Shown here piece after piece: positions 8,337-17,218 of a DNA stretch of 32,389 nucleotides. The DNA comes from Rhodothermales bacterium. GTDB lineage: Bacteria > Bacteroidota > Rhodothermia > Rhodothermales > JABDKH01. A program made the translations under genes and the position numbers. The stretch's first letter is position 1; each line of letters starts with the position of its first letter. Below the pieces are notes generated by a model. The model saw nothing but the letters and a program-made list of their open reading frames with translations. It made no database searches and was not told the DNA's origin. Location of the stretch: NCBI GenBank assembly GCA_028284545.1, contig JANQRN010000285.1:1-32389 (forward strand), read 5' to 3'.

Positions 8337-9190
8337 GATTCCGAAAGCGGATAGTACTTGCGCGCCGTCGGCGTCTGGCGTTGAATTTCCTCTTCATCCT
8401 CAGCGCTCAATACCACCCTTCCTTTCGTGTTTGCGTTCGCTTTGCGCTTTACGACACGCGACAGTCTTCGCCTGGCGGGAATCGGGCGACCGATAAACTG
8501 AAACAATTCGGCGGCGACATCGCTGTTGCCGAACAGGTTCTCGGCCAGTACCGTGTGCACGCGATCTGGATGCTCCGCCTTGAAGTCATCGATGTACTTG
8601 TGTGTCTGCTCCCAGAGCCAGGCGATTTTGCCAGCACGCGACAGCCACTGCCAGTCCTCCGTTTGCATTGTCGGCCGGGAGGCATCGTACAAATTGCCGC
8701 CCGTATACCAGCCACGTGGCAGACCACTCTTGACAAACGCTGACGGATGCCTGACCAGATGTACAAACTTCGACTGCGGATACAGTGACGCAATCGCACG
8801 CGCGAAGAACGTAATCCGGTTGTTTGTCTCCACGTACCGACGATCCGTCAGGTGCGAGTCCCGGATGTACTCATAGCGACCGGCGTCGAACATGTCCCCT
8901 ATCCGCTCCTGCTCGTCGGGATGCTCAAACGCGAACGTATTGTGCCACGTGAATTCAGGCCTTGGCTCGTGGACTGCGCGCAACCCGCCATCGAGGGCGA
9001 GGATTCTCGTTACCAGCAGGCTTCCAGACCGTCCCGGGTTCAGCACAAAGACCGGTTCGTGATCGAGGTGAACGCGATCAAACAGATCGTCGAATCGCTG
9101 CATGCCATCAATAAGACGATCGTCACGCAGCTTGTTCAGCCAGGCCGCATTGGAACTCAGCCAGGATGATATGATCTGTCTGACAGTCAC
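8333..9190 (-). CDS. Sulfotransferase family protein
   Basis: 285-residue cytosolic protein with the 5'-phosphosulfate-binding loop NPGRSGS at 51-57 preceded by a beta strand (EPVFVL), and the 3'-phosphate-binding element LVRHPSAFVKSG near 145-156. Both are hallmarks of PAPS-dependent sulfotransferases. It probably transfers sulfate to a sugar of the exported glycan, though the acceptor is unknown. The GTG start overlaps the TGA of the methyltransferase gene by 4 bases and its stop overlaps the deacetylase GTG. This chain of GTGA junctions indicates a co-translated glycan-decoration cassette. Confidence 0.87.
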   Translation of the reverse strand: MTVRQIISSWLSSNAAWLNKLRDDRLIDGMQRFDDLFDRVHLDHEPVFVLNPGRSGSLLVTRILALDGGLRAVHEPRPEFTWHNTFAFEHPDEQERIGDMFDAGRYEYIRDSHLTDRRYVETNNRITFFARAIASLYPQSKFVHLVRHPSAFVKSGLPRGWYTGGNLYDASRPTMQTEDWQWLSRAGKIAWLWEQTHKYIDDFKAEHPDRVHTVLAENLFGNSDVAAELFQFIGRPIPARRRLSRVVKRKANANTKGRVVLSAEDEEEIQRQTPTARKYYPLSES

Positions 9191-9936
9191 AATTCTGCGT
9201 CAAGTGCAGGAAGGCGTGAAAGGACGGTAAGTCCGCTCGAGTGTGCAAAGTGCTCAACCAGCCAACCCTTCCGGTAAAACTGAAAATCGCGAGACTCATC
9301 GACGGTGACTTCGAGGTACTCTTCCAGCGCCCGGACAACGCCTCGCTGGTTGTCCCATCCGAGACCATACCTGCCCGTCTTTCTTTTGTTGAGCGTTGTC
9401 AGGTTGGTATCATGGAAAATGACCACGCCGCGATCGGAAACGTGAGGAAACCAGGCGGCGATCTCGGCACACGTATGCTCGTACTCGTGGCTCGTATCGA
9501 TGAAGAGTAAATCGATCTCATCAAATAGCTGTCCAGACCGACAGAAGTCTTTGAAACGCTTTGCCAGACGGATGTCGTCTTCCTGGACGAAGAATCGCCG
9601 CTCGTGCGAACTGGTTTCGGAACAGTCTTCGATATCGGCACTCAGGATGTATCCTCCGCTAACATCGACGACCCGCTCGAAAACGAACGTGCTGTCGCCG
9701 CTACGTACGCCGAGTTCGACAACCGACCTGGGCGCGGCTCTTATGCCTATCCAGAACATAGTCTGCAGATTGTCGGAGATGGCGGTGTCTTGCGCCGCCA
9801 TGAATTCGAGGATCTCTCGCTCCGCGGGTAGGTCGGTGAGCTGGCCCCCCTGAAATTCATGCGCGGGGACCACGCTATTGTAAAGCCTGGCAGCGACTCC
9901 CGCCGCTTTTCGAATGAGTTGCTTGTCGCGCTTCAT
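9187..9936 (-). CDS. Class I SAM-dependent methyltransferase (Methyltransf_24 / CmcI-like)
   Basis: 249 residues. The SAM-binding motif I is visible as VVELGVRSGDST near 72-83, followed by ILSADIED (acidic end of strand 2) and LLFIDTSHEYEH near 143-154. That last block, with a DxxH pattern and then GVVIFHDT, is typical of Methyltransf_24 and cephalosporin-hydroxylase-like proteins found in polysaccharide loci. It likely O-methylates a sugar or another glycan intermediate. The ATG at 9936 faces the plus-strand glycosyltransferase gene across only 33 bases, so this would be the promoter-proximal gene of the four-gene unit running to the flippase. Confidence 0.82.
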   Translation of the reverse strand: MKRDKQLIRKAAGVAARLYNSVVPAHEFQGGQLTDLPAEREILEFMAAQDTAISDNLQTMFWIGIRAAPRSVVELGVRSGDSTFVFERVVDVSGGYILSADIEDCSETSSHERRFFVQEDDIRLAKRFKDFCRSGQLFDEIDLLFIDTSHEYEHTCAEIAAWFPHVSDRGVVIFHDTNLTTLNKRKTGRYGLGWDNQRGVVRALEEYLEVTVDESRDFQFYRKGWLVEHFAHSSGLTVLSRLPALDAEL

Positions 9937-9969
9937 TACTGAAAGACTAGAAGATCAAACGATCCGTTA

Positions 9970-10728
9970 ATGACCGGACCAATCGAGACTGGAGAAGGAA
10001 AGACCAGCATAATCATCGTCACCTACAACGCCCTTGACTATGTCAGACAATGTCTTGATTCGGTCCTAAAGTACACTGCGCCGAAACATGAGATTGTTGT
10101 CGTCGACAACGCCTCCGATGAGCCAACACGGATGTTCCTGCAGGAGACTGCGCGGCAGCATGCGATGATACGGCTCATTCAGAATGAAGAAAACCGTCTT
10201 TGGAGTCCAGGCAACAACGACGGACTGCGAGCGATGTCGCCTGACTCGGAGTTCGCCCTACTCCTGAACAGTGATACGAAGGTCCTCGGCCCTGCGTGGC
10301 TCCAGAAGCTGCAGGCTCCCTTCAGGTCTTCGCAGAAGATAGCTGTCACGGGCATTCAACATAACTTCGTCCCGATAGCGCCGATGTACGGGGCAATCGA
10401 CGGCTGTTGCTTCATGTTTCCTCGTCAGCTATTGACTGAGGTCGGGTATCTCGACGAAGCATACCCGTGGAATGGCTCGGGTTTCATCTTTAGCGTCCAT
10501 GCCTGGGCCAAGGGCTACAAGTACTACCACGTGACCGATGAGGACGTACTCATCCACTACGGCAAGAGATCACGCATGGCTAACATGACGCAACTGCAGA
10601 ACCAGAAGGTCGATACGTTTGCCGTTATGACGTCTGCCGGTCTGCGGCCGCGATGGGCTCCCGTGGCGTTTCTGACTAATGCACTGGGACGCTTCAACGC
10701 GAACCGGACTATCGGCGTTACCGCATGA
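9970..10728 (+). CDS. Glycosyltransferase family 2
   Basis: 252-residue GT-A-fold glycosyltransferase. KTSIIIVTYNALDYVRQCLD (11-30) is the classic GT2 nucleotide-binding start, VVVDNASDEPT (43-53) follows, and LLNSDT (98-103) holds the DxD-equivalent Asp. DEAYPWNGSGFIFSVHA is the acceptor-side conserved block. It adds a sugar to the lipid-linked repeat. It is the only plus-strand gene in the glycan block. Its start lies 33 bases from the divergent methyltransferase start and its end overlaps the convergent epimerase gene by 11 bases. That tight nesting suggests insertion or inversion during locus evolution. Confidence 0.92.
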   Translation: MTGPIETGEGKTSIIIVTYNALDYVRQCLDSVLKYTAPKHEIVVVDNASDEPTRMFLQETARQHAMIRLIQNEENRLWSPGNNDGLRAMSPDSEFALLLNSDTKVLGPAWLQKLQAPFRSSQKIAVTGIQHNFVPIAPMYGAIDGCCFMFPRQLLTEVGYLDEAYPWNGSGFIFSVHAWAKGYKYYHVTDEDVLIHYGKRSRMANMTQLQNQKVDTFAVMTSAGLRPRWAPVAFLTNALGRFNANRTIGVTA

Positions 10729-11776
10729 GTTCTCTCGCAACTACGTCAGACGCCAATCCGTCCACTTCCCCAATCGGCACCTGTGGCGCGTCAGGTGGGG
10801 GGAGACGCTGGGCGCTGGTCGCGATGCATTCGGGATCCGTGCCGGCGAGTTGATTCCAGCCATTCGTAAGCGTCTCTGTCCACTCCGTCTCATCGCGTAG
10901 GGTAATGCAGGGCGTCGATAGCCAGTACGCCTCTTTCTGCATTCCACCCGAGTCTGTCATGAGATACACAGCCGAATCGAGCAGACGTAACGTGTGCAAG
11001 TAGCCAACCGGTTCCGAGAGCACGACGTTGTCTGGAATCGACATACCGCGCAACGCGATTCTCGTGCGTGGGTGCACCAGAAACAGCACAGGTAGCTGCG
11101 CTCGCGAAAACCCCTCAAGTATTCCAGCTAGTCGGTTGGGGTCATCCGTATTGTGTGCCCGGTGGACGGTCGCGAGCGCAAAGTCATCCGTGCAGACTCG
11201 CGCCAGCGGCTCGGGCAACTCGACCCCACGCGCGTTCGACAAAAAGACAGTCACCGCATCGCGCATCACGTCACCTGACGCAACCAATCGACCGGCTACG
11301 CCCTCTCGACGCAGGTTTTCGATTGCGGTGTCGGTCGGACAAAAGAGGAGGTCGCTGATCTGATCGGTCACAACGCGGTTCACCTCTTCAGGCATCCTAT
11401 GGTCGAACGAACGCAGGCCCGCCTCAACATGGGCAATGGGAATGTGGAGCTTCGAGGCCACGAGCGCACCTGCAAGCGTGCTGTTCGTGTCGCCAAAAAC
11501 GATAACCCAGTCGTATCGATCACGCTGCCGGAGCCAGTCGTCAAGACCCGTCATTATCGCCGCTGTCTGGCGTGCGTGCGTGGCGGATCCAGCGCCCAGA
11601 TTTGCGGCCACGGGCGGCAGGCCGAGCTGTTGAAAGAAGATGTCACTCATCGCGGCATCGTAGTGCTGCCCCGTGTGCAGGAGGTCCTCTTCGATTCCAC
11701 GCCGCCGCAGCGCCTGGCTGACCACGGCGGCCTTCACAAATTGTGGCCTTGCACCAATGATCGTGCAGACCCTCAT
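10718..11776 (-). CDS. wecB: Non-hydrolysing UDP-N-acetylglucosamine 2-epimerase (WecB/WbpI-like)
   Basis: 352 residues with a full-length GT-B-like epimerase fold. Conserved features: GARPQFVK (8-15), TGQHYD (35-40), FGDTNSTLAG (94-103), HVEAGLRSFDHRMPEE (116-131, active-site histidine and acidic residues), HPRTR, and TDSGGMQKEA followed by TLRDETEWTET near the C-terminus. It makes UDP-ManNAc from UDP-GlcNAc, or epimerises a related diacetamido sugar as WbpI does. The start overlaps the GT4 stop as ATGA, and the tail overlaps the convergent GT2 by 11 bases. The enzyme class is firm; the exact nucleotide sugar is not. Confidence 0.93.
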   Translation of the reverse strand: MRVCTIIGARPQFVKAAVVSQALRRRGIEEDLLHTGQHYDAAMSDIFFQQLGLPPVAANLGAGSATHARQTAAIMTGLDDWLRQRDRYDWVIVFGDTNSTLAGALVASKLHIPIAHVEAGLRSFDHRMPEEVNRVVTDQISDLLFCPTDTAIENLRREGVAGRLVASGDVMRDAVTVFLSNARGVELPEPLARVCTDDFALATVHRAHNTDDPNRLAGILEGFSRAQLPVLFLVHPRTRIALRGMSIPDNVVLSEPVGYLHTLRLLDSAVYLMTDSGGMQKEAYWLSTPCITLRDETEWTETLTNGWNQLAGTDPECIATSAQRLPPPDAPQVPIGEVDGLASDVVARELMR

Positions 11777-13083
11777 CTACCCGCTCTCCCTTCTACAACC
11801 GTCTGCAGTATGTGTGAGAGCTCACCAGCCTGACGCGAACGCTCGTATTGCAACACGGTCTCAGGTGATGAGCTCCCTGCCGCCTGACCTTCGACTACGT
11901 GCGTAGCGTGGTCTTCCAGAAAGCGTCGTATTCCCTCGGAGTCATCCCAGTGATACATCGTCCCAGCGTCCGCATCGGCCAGGATCGCCGCAGCGTCGCC
12001 CGATGGCGGACCAATACCGAGAATGGGCCGACCGGTCGCGAGGTACTCGTAGAGCTTGCCCGTAACGATCGCGTCGGCTCCCTCAAATCGAGGAATGACG
12101 AGAAATAGCAGGCCCGCCTCTCGCATCCGATCAACAGCGTTGTCATGCGGTACGACACCTCTCACGTCTATCCGTGCCTCCATGTCCCCTGCACGGAACG
12201 GCTCGAGAACAAGCGGGTCGGTACTCCCAACAAACGAAACTGTGTAGGGCGCAGCCTCAAGATCCGTTAATGCCAGCGCCTGAGCCAGTGCCGCCGCGGA
12301 CTGACTTGGACCGAGATTGCCGACGTGTCGAAGCATCCAGGGGTCTACCACCGGCGCCGGCGAATCGAAGTCCGCCGCATCGTACCCGTTCGGCAAGTAG
12401 TGGATCGGCGTTGAAATACCCCGCTCACGCAAGCGCGTTTCCATCGACTTGGACACGACGATCAGCGCGTCTGCGTTGGAATACACCTTCTTTTCCAGCC
12501 AGCGATCGATCGCCCGCGCCGGTGGAAGGGCCGGCAGGTCTTTGTAAAAGTATATCTCCGTCCACGGGTCGCGCAGGTCGGCGATCCAAGGTATACCATG
12601 ACGGTGCGACTCCTTCCTCGCGGCGAGGTGTGTAGAGTGCGGTGGCCCGGTCGTAATCACGGCCTCGTACTCGCCTGACTCCGCGAGTCTGGTCAACGCT
12701 CGCCGCGCGGACGGAACCCATCCGACACGCGCATCCGGGACGAAGAAGTTTGCCCTCGCAAACCTCGCCACGCGCTGTTTCAACGAAGGCTGGCCTTCAC
12801 CACTGAACCCTATGGAAACGACCGAGTCTTTCTTGCTTCCTAGTAGCTTTGCGTAGGCCGCGTACGGATCCCAGGCCGGAGTACACACAACGTGAAGGTC
12901 GCGCGGGACGTCAGCCGCGAGCGACTTGTCGAGCGACGGGTAGGCCGCCTGCTCAGGATCAACGGTTACAACGGTAGGCGCCCAGCCATGGAGCGGCAAA
13001 TACTTCGACAGCTTCAGGGCCCGCTGCACTCCCGACCCACCCGACGGTGGAAAATAGTACGACAGGTATATGCACTTCCTCAT
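11773..13083 (-). CDS. Glycosyltransferase family 4 (GT-B)
   Basis: 436 residues if started at ATG 13083, which forms an ATGA overlap with the stop of the YfhO-like gene. A longer frame continues upstream to 13320 but lies wholly inside that gene and adds 79 low-complexity Arg-rich residues, so I reject it. The protein begins MRKCIYLSYYFPPSGGSGVQ, the Gly-rich acceptor loop of GT4 enzymes. Later it has YLPNGYDAADFD, LRHVGNLGPSQ at the start of the C-terminal domain, and an EYLATGRPILGIG block around the sugar-nucleotide E. It is expected to extend the lipid-linked glycan at the inner face of the inner membrane. Confidence 0.9.
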   Translation of the reverse strand: MRKCIYLSYYFPPSGGSGVQRALKLSKYLPLHGWAPTVVTVDPEQAAYPSLDKSLAADVPRDLHVVCTPAWDPYAAYAKLLGSKKDSVVSIGFSGEGQPSLKQRVARFARANFFVPDARVGWVPSARRALTRLAESGEYEAVITTGPPHSTHLAARKESHRHGIPWIADLRDPWTEIYFYKDLPALPPARAIDRWLEKKVYSNADALIVVSKSMETRLRERGISTPIHYLPNGYDAADFDSPAPVVDPWMLRHVGNLGPSQSAAALAQALALTDLEAAPYTVSFVGSTDPLVLEPFRAGDMEARIDVRGVVPHDNAVDRMREAGLLFLVIPRFEGADAIVTGKLYEYLATGRPILGIGPPSGDAAAILADADAGTMYHWDDSEGIRRFLEDHATHVVEGQAAGSSSPETVLQYERSRQAGELSHILQTVVEGRAGR

Positions 13084-15635
13084 TCGGACGAGTCTGATGC
13101 TGGCCCGCGAGACCGACGTCGGAACCAGAAGATGACGCCAAAGAGAATCCCGCCGTAGACGATCAGTGTCGAAAGCAGGGCGACCAGGTAGCCAATGCGG
13201 TCCGACGCTGGGTTGAACTCCATTTCGAGAACGTGCTCTCCTCTCGGAACGACTACCCCACGAAACAGGCGGTTCACTTCGACGATCGGCACCTCCTCCC
13301 CATCGATCGTTGCGGTCCACCCCGCCGGGTAGTACACCTCACTCGTAACGAGTAGCCGATCCCGGTCTGTGTTTACCCGCCAGCGAACCGTCCTGGCGTC
13401 GTACAGGTCCAACTCGACTTCGACGACAGAGGCGCTATCGATCGGCGCTGGTGTCAATTGCGTTTCGGGCTCTTTCGCCAGCACAGCGAGGCCCGCAATG
13501 TCGGGCGCGGTTCCGATCGTCAGCCACGCCTCTTCATTGTCTGGCTGCACAACGTAGCCCGGGACAAACCGTGTTCGCGGCACAAAGTCGGTTCGCTCAT
13601 ATACGCCAAGTCCCGTTTGCGGACTCGTGTACGCCAGTTCGTATCCCGGCAACTCTGATCTCGCAACCAGAAACCGGACGCCTAGAAGGTCGAGACCGTT
13701 CCGCTGCGGACTTCCCAACCCAGCGGGAAATACAAGCCGCTCGATGAAGTTCTGGAAGTTGCGGAGTTTTGCGCCGTGGTACCCACCGACGGACTCATAC
13801 AGGTATGCGTTACGGGCATTCGTCAACGGCGACGTCTCGAAAGACAGCACCCTGAAGTGGCCCAATCCGCCAACCTCGGTCAGTCGCTCGACGATGTAGG
13901 CGTCGAAGTCGTAGGTCGGCACTTCCTGCTCGGTCACCACCTTGTCCTGGAGCAAGTCGTCACCCAGGTAACGCCTTCCGACAGTGAACAGGTCGATGCA
14001 AATAATCAACGCGACAGCGAGGGCCGCGATGCCTCTTCCAAGCCGCCGCCGGCGTCGAAGATGCAAGACCCCGTACACAAGCCCAAGCACCACTAGTGAT
14101 CGGATGGCGTCTCGAACAAGCATCTCTTTGCGCGTCTCCTGGAGCGAGGCCATGAAGTTGCCGGTAGCCTGGCCAACACGCGGGTCATCAGGAGAGACTT
14201 GCTGTTGCTGTGCGATTGCGGATGCAATTCGCTCAAATTCACCCGATTTGCTGAATGAGAAGAACGCCCCACTCGCAACGACGATTACCGCGAGTACTGC
14301 GGCGATGACTCCAAACGTGATCGTGAGCTTGCGCCACAAATCGCGATCGCGGTGTCCCGAGTTGCTTGCCTCCGAGGATTCAACCGCAGACGCGAGTCCG
14401 ATAGCGGCTAACAGTGCAACAATAGGCGCGACAACCGACAGCCACGTCTCTGGGGCCCGAAAGGCATCAAACAGGGGGAAGTAGTTGAACATGAATCGGT
14501 TCACGACTTCCAGATGCGAACCAAGCGAGAAGAGTGTCAGCACAAACGCTGCGATTGCCAGACCCGTGACGAGCGTCCTCCTCACTGCCCAGACCGCCGA
14601 AATCGCTAGCGCGACTATCGCGGCTGAGAAGTAGTGCGGCCCGGCCGTGTTGATCTTCGGGCCCCAGTACTCCGCTCCAGCGCCCCCGAACGCACCGGCA
14701 ACGATAAGAGTTAGCAACTCTCCGATGCCTTGGCTCCAATTCATGGCGGCGTCCCACAGAAGCCCGGCCGGCTCCCCGGGCGCACTTGCACCCCGAATGC
14801 TGTATGCCTTGTACTCATACGTCGCCAGATAAGGCTGCGCCGACATCAGCAAACCGAGGATCCCTCCAGCGAAAAGCAGGGCGGTAGAAATGAGGAAGGG
14901 TCGCACCTCACGCGACCTGAACGCAGATACACCCGCGACCAGCCACCATATCAGCAGTACAAACAGTATGTAGTACGTGATCTGGACGTGACCGCCGCGA
15001 AGGCTCGCGGCAAAGGCGGCGGCGAACCAGAATGCCGAGAGCACTCGTGGCTTTTCAAGCGCATAGTGAAAGGCCACAAGAAGCCAGGGCGCAAGGCAGA
15101 GCGTGACAAACTTAGTATTGTGGCCCGCAACCAGGATTACCGGCATATACGTAGTTAGCGCAAACATCACCGAGGCAACGAGAGAAGACCATCGATCTCG
15201 CGTAATCCTGAATGCCAGTACGAACATCCCACTCAGGAGGACCAGCAAGTGTGACGAAGGCCAAATGACCTTCCGGAGTCCGTTAATGACTGTGTCGACC
15301 TGAAAAACACGCGCGGGATACCGGATGAGGAAGCCAGGCATGCCGGCAAAAAGATTCGTTGCCCACAGCGCCGGATCACCCGTCCGATCTTCGTACTCGA
15401 ACATCGTCTCTGCCGCCGCTTTGAAGGCCAGCGTATCGTTAGCAACGACCTGCTTTCCGCCAAAATGCAGGGGCCAGAAAAAGGCAAAAGAGAGCGCGAG
15501 CAAGAGCACAAGGCAAATGATCGTCTGCGTCTGGGGCTTCAGCCCAGTCAGCGGTGACCAGGGAGCAGGAGTGTCCCGGGCCCTGCGTCTGTCCTTCTTG
15601 GTAGTCTTCGCGTTCTTCTTCTTGCCCGAAGCCAT
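13080..15635 (-). CDS. YfhO-family polytopic membrane protein
   Basis: 851 residues with a strongly basic N-terminal tail (Lys/Arg-rich to residue ~19), about a dozen transmembrane helices through residue ~570, a periplasmic beta-rich domain, and a last helix near the C-terminus followed by an Arg-rich tail. Conserved YfhO-type segments include WATNLFAGMPGF, the DLLGVRFLVA segment, and the C-terminal membrane-proximal region around EEVPIVEVNRLFRGV and GYLVALLSTL. The family is related to GT-C enzymes and in Firmicutes is linked to glycosylation of lipoteichoic acid; here a glycan or glycolipid modification role is plausible but not shown. It follows the plsC start-stop series: the plsC TAG begins directly after this ATG on the lower-coordinate side only by position, and transcription goes from plsC toward other genes separately. 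The assignment to the family is good, the function tentative. Confidence 0.8.
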   Translation of the reverse strand: MASGKKKNAKTTKKDRRRARDTPAPWSPLTGLKPQTQTIICLVLLLALSFAFFWPLHFGGKQVVANDTLAFKAAAETMFEYEDRTGDPALWATNLFAGMPGFLIRYPARVFQVDTVINGLRKVIWPSSHLLVLLSGMFVLAFRITRDRWSSLVASVMFALTTYMPVILVAGHNTKFVTLCLAPWLLVAFHYALEKPRVLSAFWFAAAFAASLRGGHVQITYYILFVLLIWWLVAGVSAFRSREVRPFLISTALLFAGGILGLLMSAQPYLATYEYKAYSIRGASAPGEPAGLLWDAAMNWSQGIGELLTLIVAGAFGGAGAEYWGPKINTAGPHYFSAAIVALAISAVWAVRRTLVTGLAIAAFVLTLFSLGSHLEVVNRFMFNYFPLFDAFRAPETWLSVVAPIVALLAAIGLASAVESSEASNSGHRDRDLWRKLTITFGVIAAVLAVIVVASGAFFSFSKSGEFERIASAIAQQQQVSPDDPRVGQATGNFMASLQETRKEMLVRDAIRSLVVLGLVYGVLHLRRRRRLGRGIAALAVALIICIDLFTVGRRYLGDDLLQDKVVTEQEVPTYDFDAYIVERLTEVGGLGHFRVLSFETSPLTNARNAYLYESVGGYHGAKLRNFQNFIERLVFPAGLGSPQRNGLDLLGVRFLVARSELPGYELAYTSPQTGLGVYERTDFVPRTRFVPGYVVQPDNEEAWLTIGTAPDIAGLAVLAKEPETQLTPAPIDSASVVEVELDLYDARTVRWRVNTDRDRLLVTSEVYYPAGWTATIDGEEVPIVEVNRLFRGVVVPRGEHVLEMEFNPASDRIGYLVALLSTLIVYGGILFGVIFWFRRRSRGPASDSSE

Positions 15636-16325
15636 CTACTGATTGGGAGTACTGAGACTGGAGGTGATGATGTCACGCGCTTTCGATGCCGCCGTCAGGA
15701 TGTCCTGGCGCGTCGTACTTGCCACTCGAAAGCTCTTGTTCGTTGAAACCCTGAGCGTGCCGCTGCTGCAAAGCTTCTTTCGTTCGCTGAATAGCGTGTA
15801 CGCGTTGTGGATCGTAACCGGCACAACCGGAACATCGGCGGCTGCAGCGAGGGTGAAGGCACTTTTCTTGAATGGACCGACGTTGTCGCTGTACGAGCGC
15901 TCTCCTTCCGGGAAAACTAGTACAGAGGACCCGTTGCGAATGTGAACGGCTGCCGTCCGCATTGATTCAAGCGATCGCCGTGGATCGCGTCGCTCGACAT
16001 AGACCGATGGCGACGTATCTATCGCCCGGCCCAGCACCGGTACGTTCGCGAGACTGGCCTTGGCAACGAAGCCGAACTCGACGGGAAGCGCGGCGAGCAT
16101 CCCGGGGATATCAAGTGCGTTCTGGTGGTTCGCAACAAAAACACACGGTGCAAGCGCATCGAGATCCTCGACGATACTGGTGTCCACCCGAATGCCAGCC
16201 GGTACAAAGAGAAGCCGCGCCCACCGGTTCCCCCACTTCCGAAAGCGACCTGTCTGCGGCCACAATCGCTCGGAAACGATGAACCCAAACCCGCAATACA
16301 CCGTGGTGAACATCGCACAGAACAT
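15636..16325 (-). CDS. plsC: 1-acyl-sn-glycerol-3-phosphate acyltransferase (PlsC-like)
   Basis: 229-residue membrane-associated acyltransferase that converts lysophosphatidic to phosphatidic acid, or acylates a related lipid. The catalytic HxxxxD motif is NHQNALD (66-72), FGFVAKASL (84-92) follows, VERRD near 111 is block II, and FPEGERS (138-144) is block III with PFKKSAF after it. Its N-terminal ~20 residues are hydrophobic. The TAG stop abuts the ATG of the YfhO-like gene (TAGATG), so plsC is the first gene of a transcript running plsC, YfhO-like, GT4, epimerase. No ATG, GTG or TTG lies in frame just upstream of 16325, so this start is the natural one. Confidence 0.92.
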   Translation of the reverse strand: MFCAMFTTVYCGFGFIVSERLWPQTGRFRKWGNRWARLLFVPAGIRVDTSIVEDLDALAPCVFVANHQNALDIPGMLAALPVEFGFVAKASLANVPVLGRAIDTSPSVYVERRDPRRSLESMRTAAVHIRNGSSVLVFPEGERSYSDNVGPFKKSAFTLAAAADVPVVPVTIHNAYTLFSERKKLCSSGTLRVSTNKSFRVASTTRQDILTAASKARDIITSSLSTPNQ

Positions 16326-16498
16326 TGTGAACCAGTAGCGGAGACGCGTACCCCACGTCGCGGTCAGCGGCCTGTCCTCTGCGACGACGCTATGTGCTGT
16401 GACCTGAGTAATGGTTCGAAAGGGATCTTGCGGTGTACTCGAAGTAGCCTTTCAGGGATCCTGCCCCTGCGGTAGCTTGGACGAAAACCCGACGACCG

Positions 16499-17152
16499 AT
16501 GATACCAAAAACTGGCGCATTGAGACGGGCAACCGTCGCCGCACTTGTCATCTGGACAACTCCGCTCATTTTCGGATCTGCGGGTGCCCAATCCTGGAAT
16601 GCCCATCTCGCGGTTGGGATGTCTTCTGCAAGCTTCACGGGTGAGTCAGACAACGCATTCCAGTACCGGAGCGCCCTCGGCGGTGGGGGTGGCGCAACCT
16701 TCCACCTGACGCGAGCAATAGGCATCAGGTCAGAACTCATGTACGCAGTTCGCGGGGCCGTCGCCCGGGACGCGGTCATCGACGGAGAGCAGACCCAACT
16801 CGAGGCGCGGTTCGCAGTAGCCTACATAGATATTCCACTGATAGTCGTGCTCCGCCTGCCACAGACGTTTCCCCAGCCGTACGCGTTTGGCGGCGCGGCG
16901 TACTCGCGCAACATCGACGCACAACTTACTCTTGTTAGCCCCAGTGGCGAATCGGTAACCAACGGCGACTCGTCTATTAGATCGAGCGACTTCTCGCTGG
17001 TCGCGGGCCTCGGAGTGGCGTTCAGTGTTGGAACCGAAGAGTTGTTTGTCGAGGGGCGCTTCGTTGGCGGGCAGCAAAACGTGAGACCGGAAAGACCGGA
17101 CGCCCCACTGAACAATCGCTCGTTCCTGATCATCGCCGGCATACGTTTCTAG
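16499..17152 (+). CDS. Outer-membrane beta-barrel protein (PorT/porin-like family)
   Basis: 217 residues. A signal peptide covers about residues 1-30 (basic start, hydrophobic core, cleavage probably after SAGA in front of QSWNAHLAVG). The mature part is a series of alternating-hydrophobic strands with glycine turns (ALGGGGGATFHL, LMYAVRG, FAVAYIDIPLIVVLRL) ending with the terminal strand RSFLIIAGIRF, whose final Phe is typical of barrels recognised by the BAM complex. This matches the small outer-membrane beta-barrel (OMP_b-brl_2) family common in Bacteroidota. It is divergent from plsC across 173 bases and ends just before a bidirectional terminator. Function beyond membrane location is unknown. 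Confidence 0.85.
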   Translation: MIPKTGALRRATVAALVIWTTPLIFGSAGAQSWNAHLAVGMSSASFTGESDNAFQYRSALGGGGGATFHLTRAIGIRSELMYAVRGAVARDAVIDGEQTQLEARFAVAYIDIPLIVVLRLPQTFPQPYAFGGAAYSRNIDAQLTLVSPSGESVTNGDSSIRSSDFSLVAGLGVAFSVGTEELFVEGRFVGGQQNVRPERPDAPLNNRSFLIIAGIRF

Positions 17153-17159
17153 CATACGC

Positions 17160-17192
17160 AAAAAAGGGGCATCCAATGGATGCCCCTTTTTT
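17160..17192. terminator. Bidirectional rho-independent terminator
   Basis: Nearly perfect inverted repeat of 16-base arms around a single central base: six A, a GGGGCATCCA arm, the complementary arm and six T. It therefore has a U-tract in both directions. It lies 7 bases after the barrel-protein gene and 26 bases after the secretin gene, so it closes two convergent transcripts. Confidence 0.93.
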
Positions 17193-17218
17193 CTTTCGTC
17201 ACTAGGCAGTGACTCAGG

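Noticed and set aside
13084-13320. N-terminal extension of the GT4 glycosyltransferase frame
   Set aside because: The extra 79 residues are encoded inside the YfhO-like gene and are Arg-rich without pattern; ATG 13083 gives a normal GT4 N-terminus and a standard ATGA overlap.
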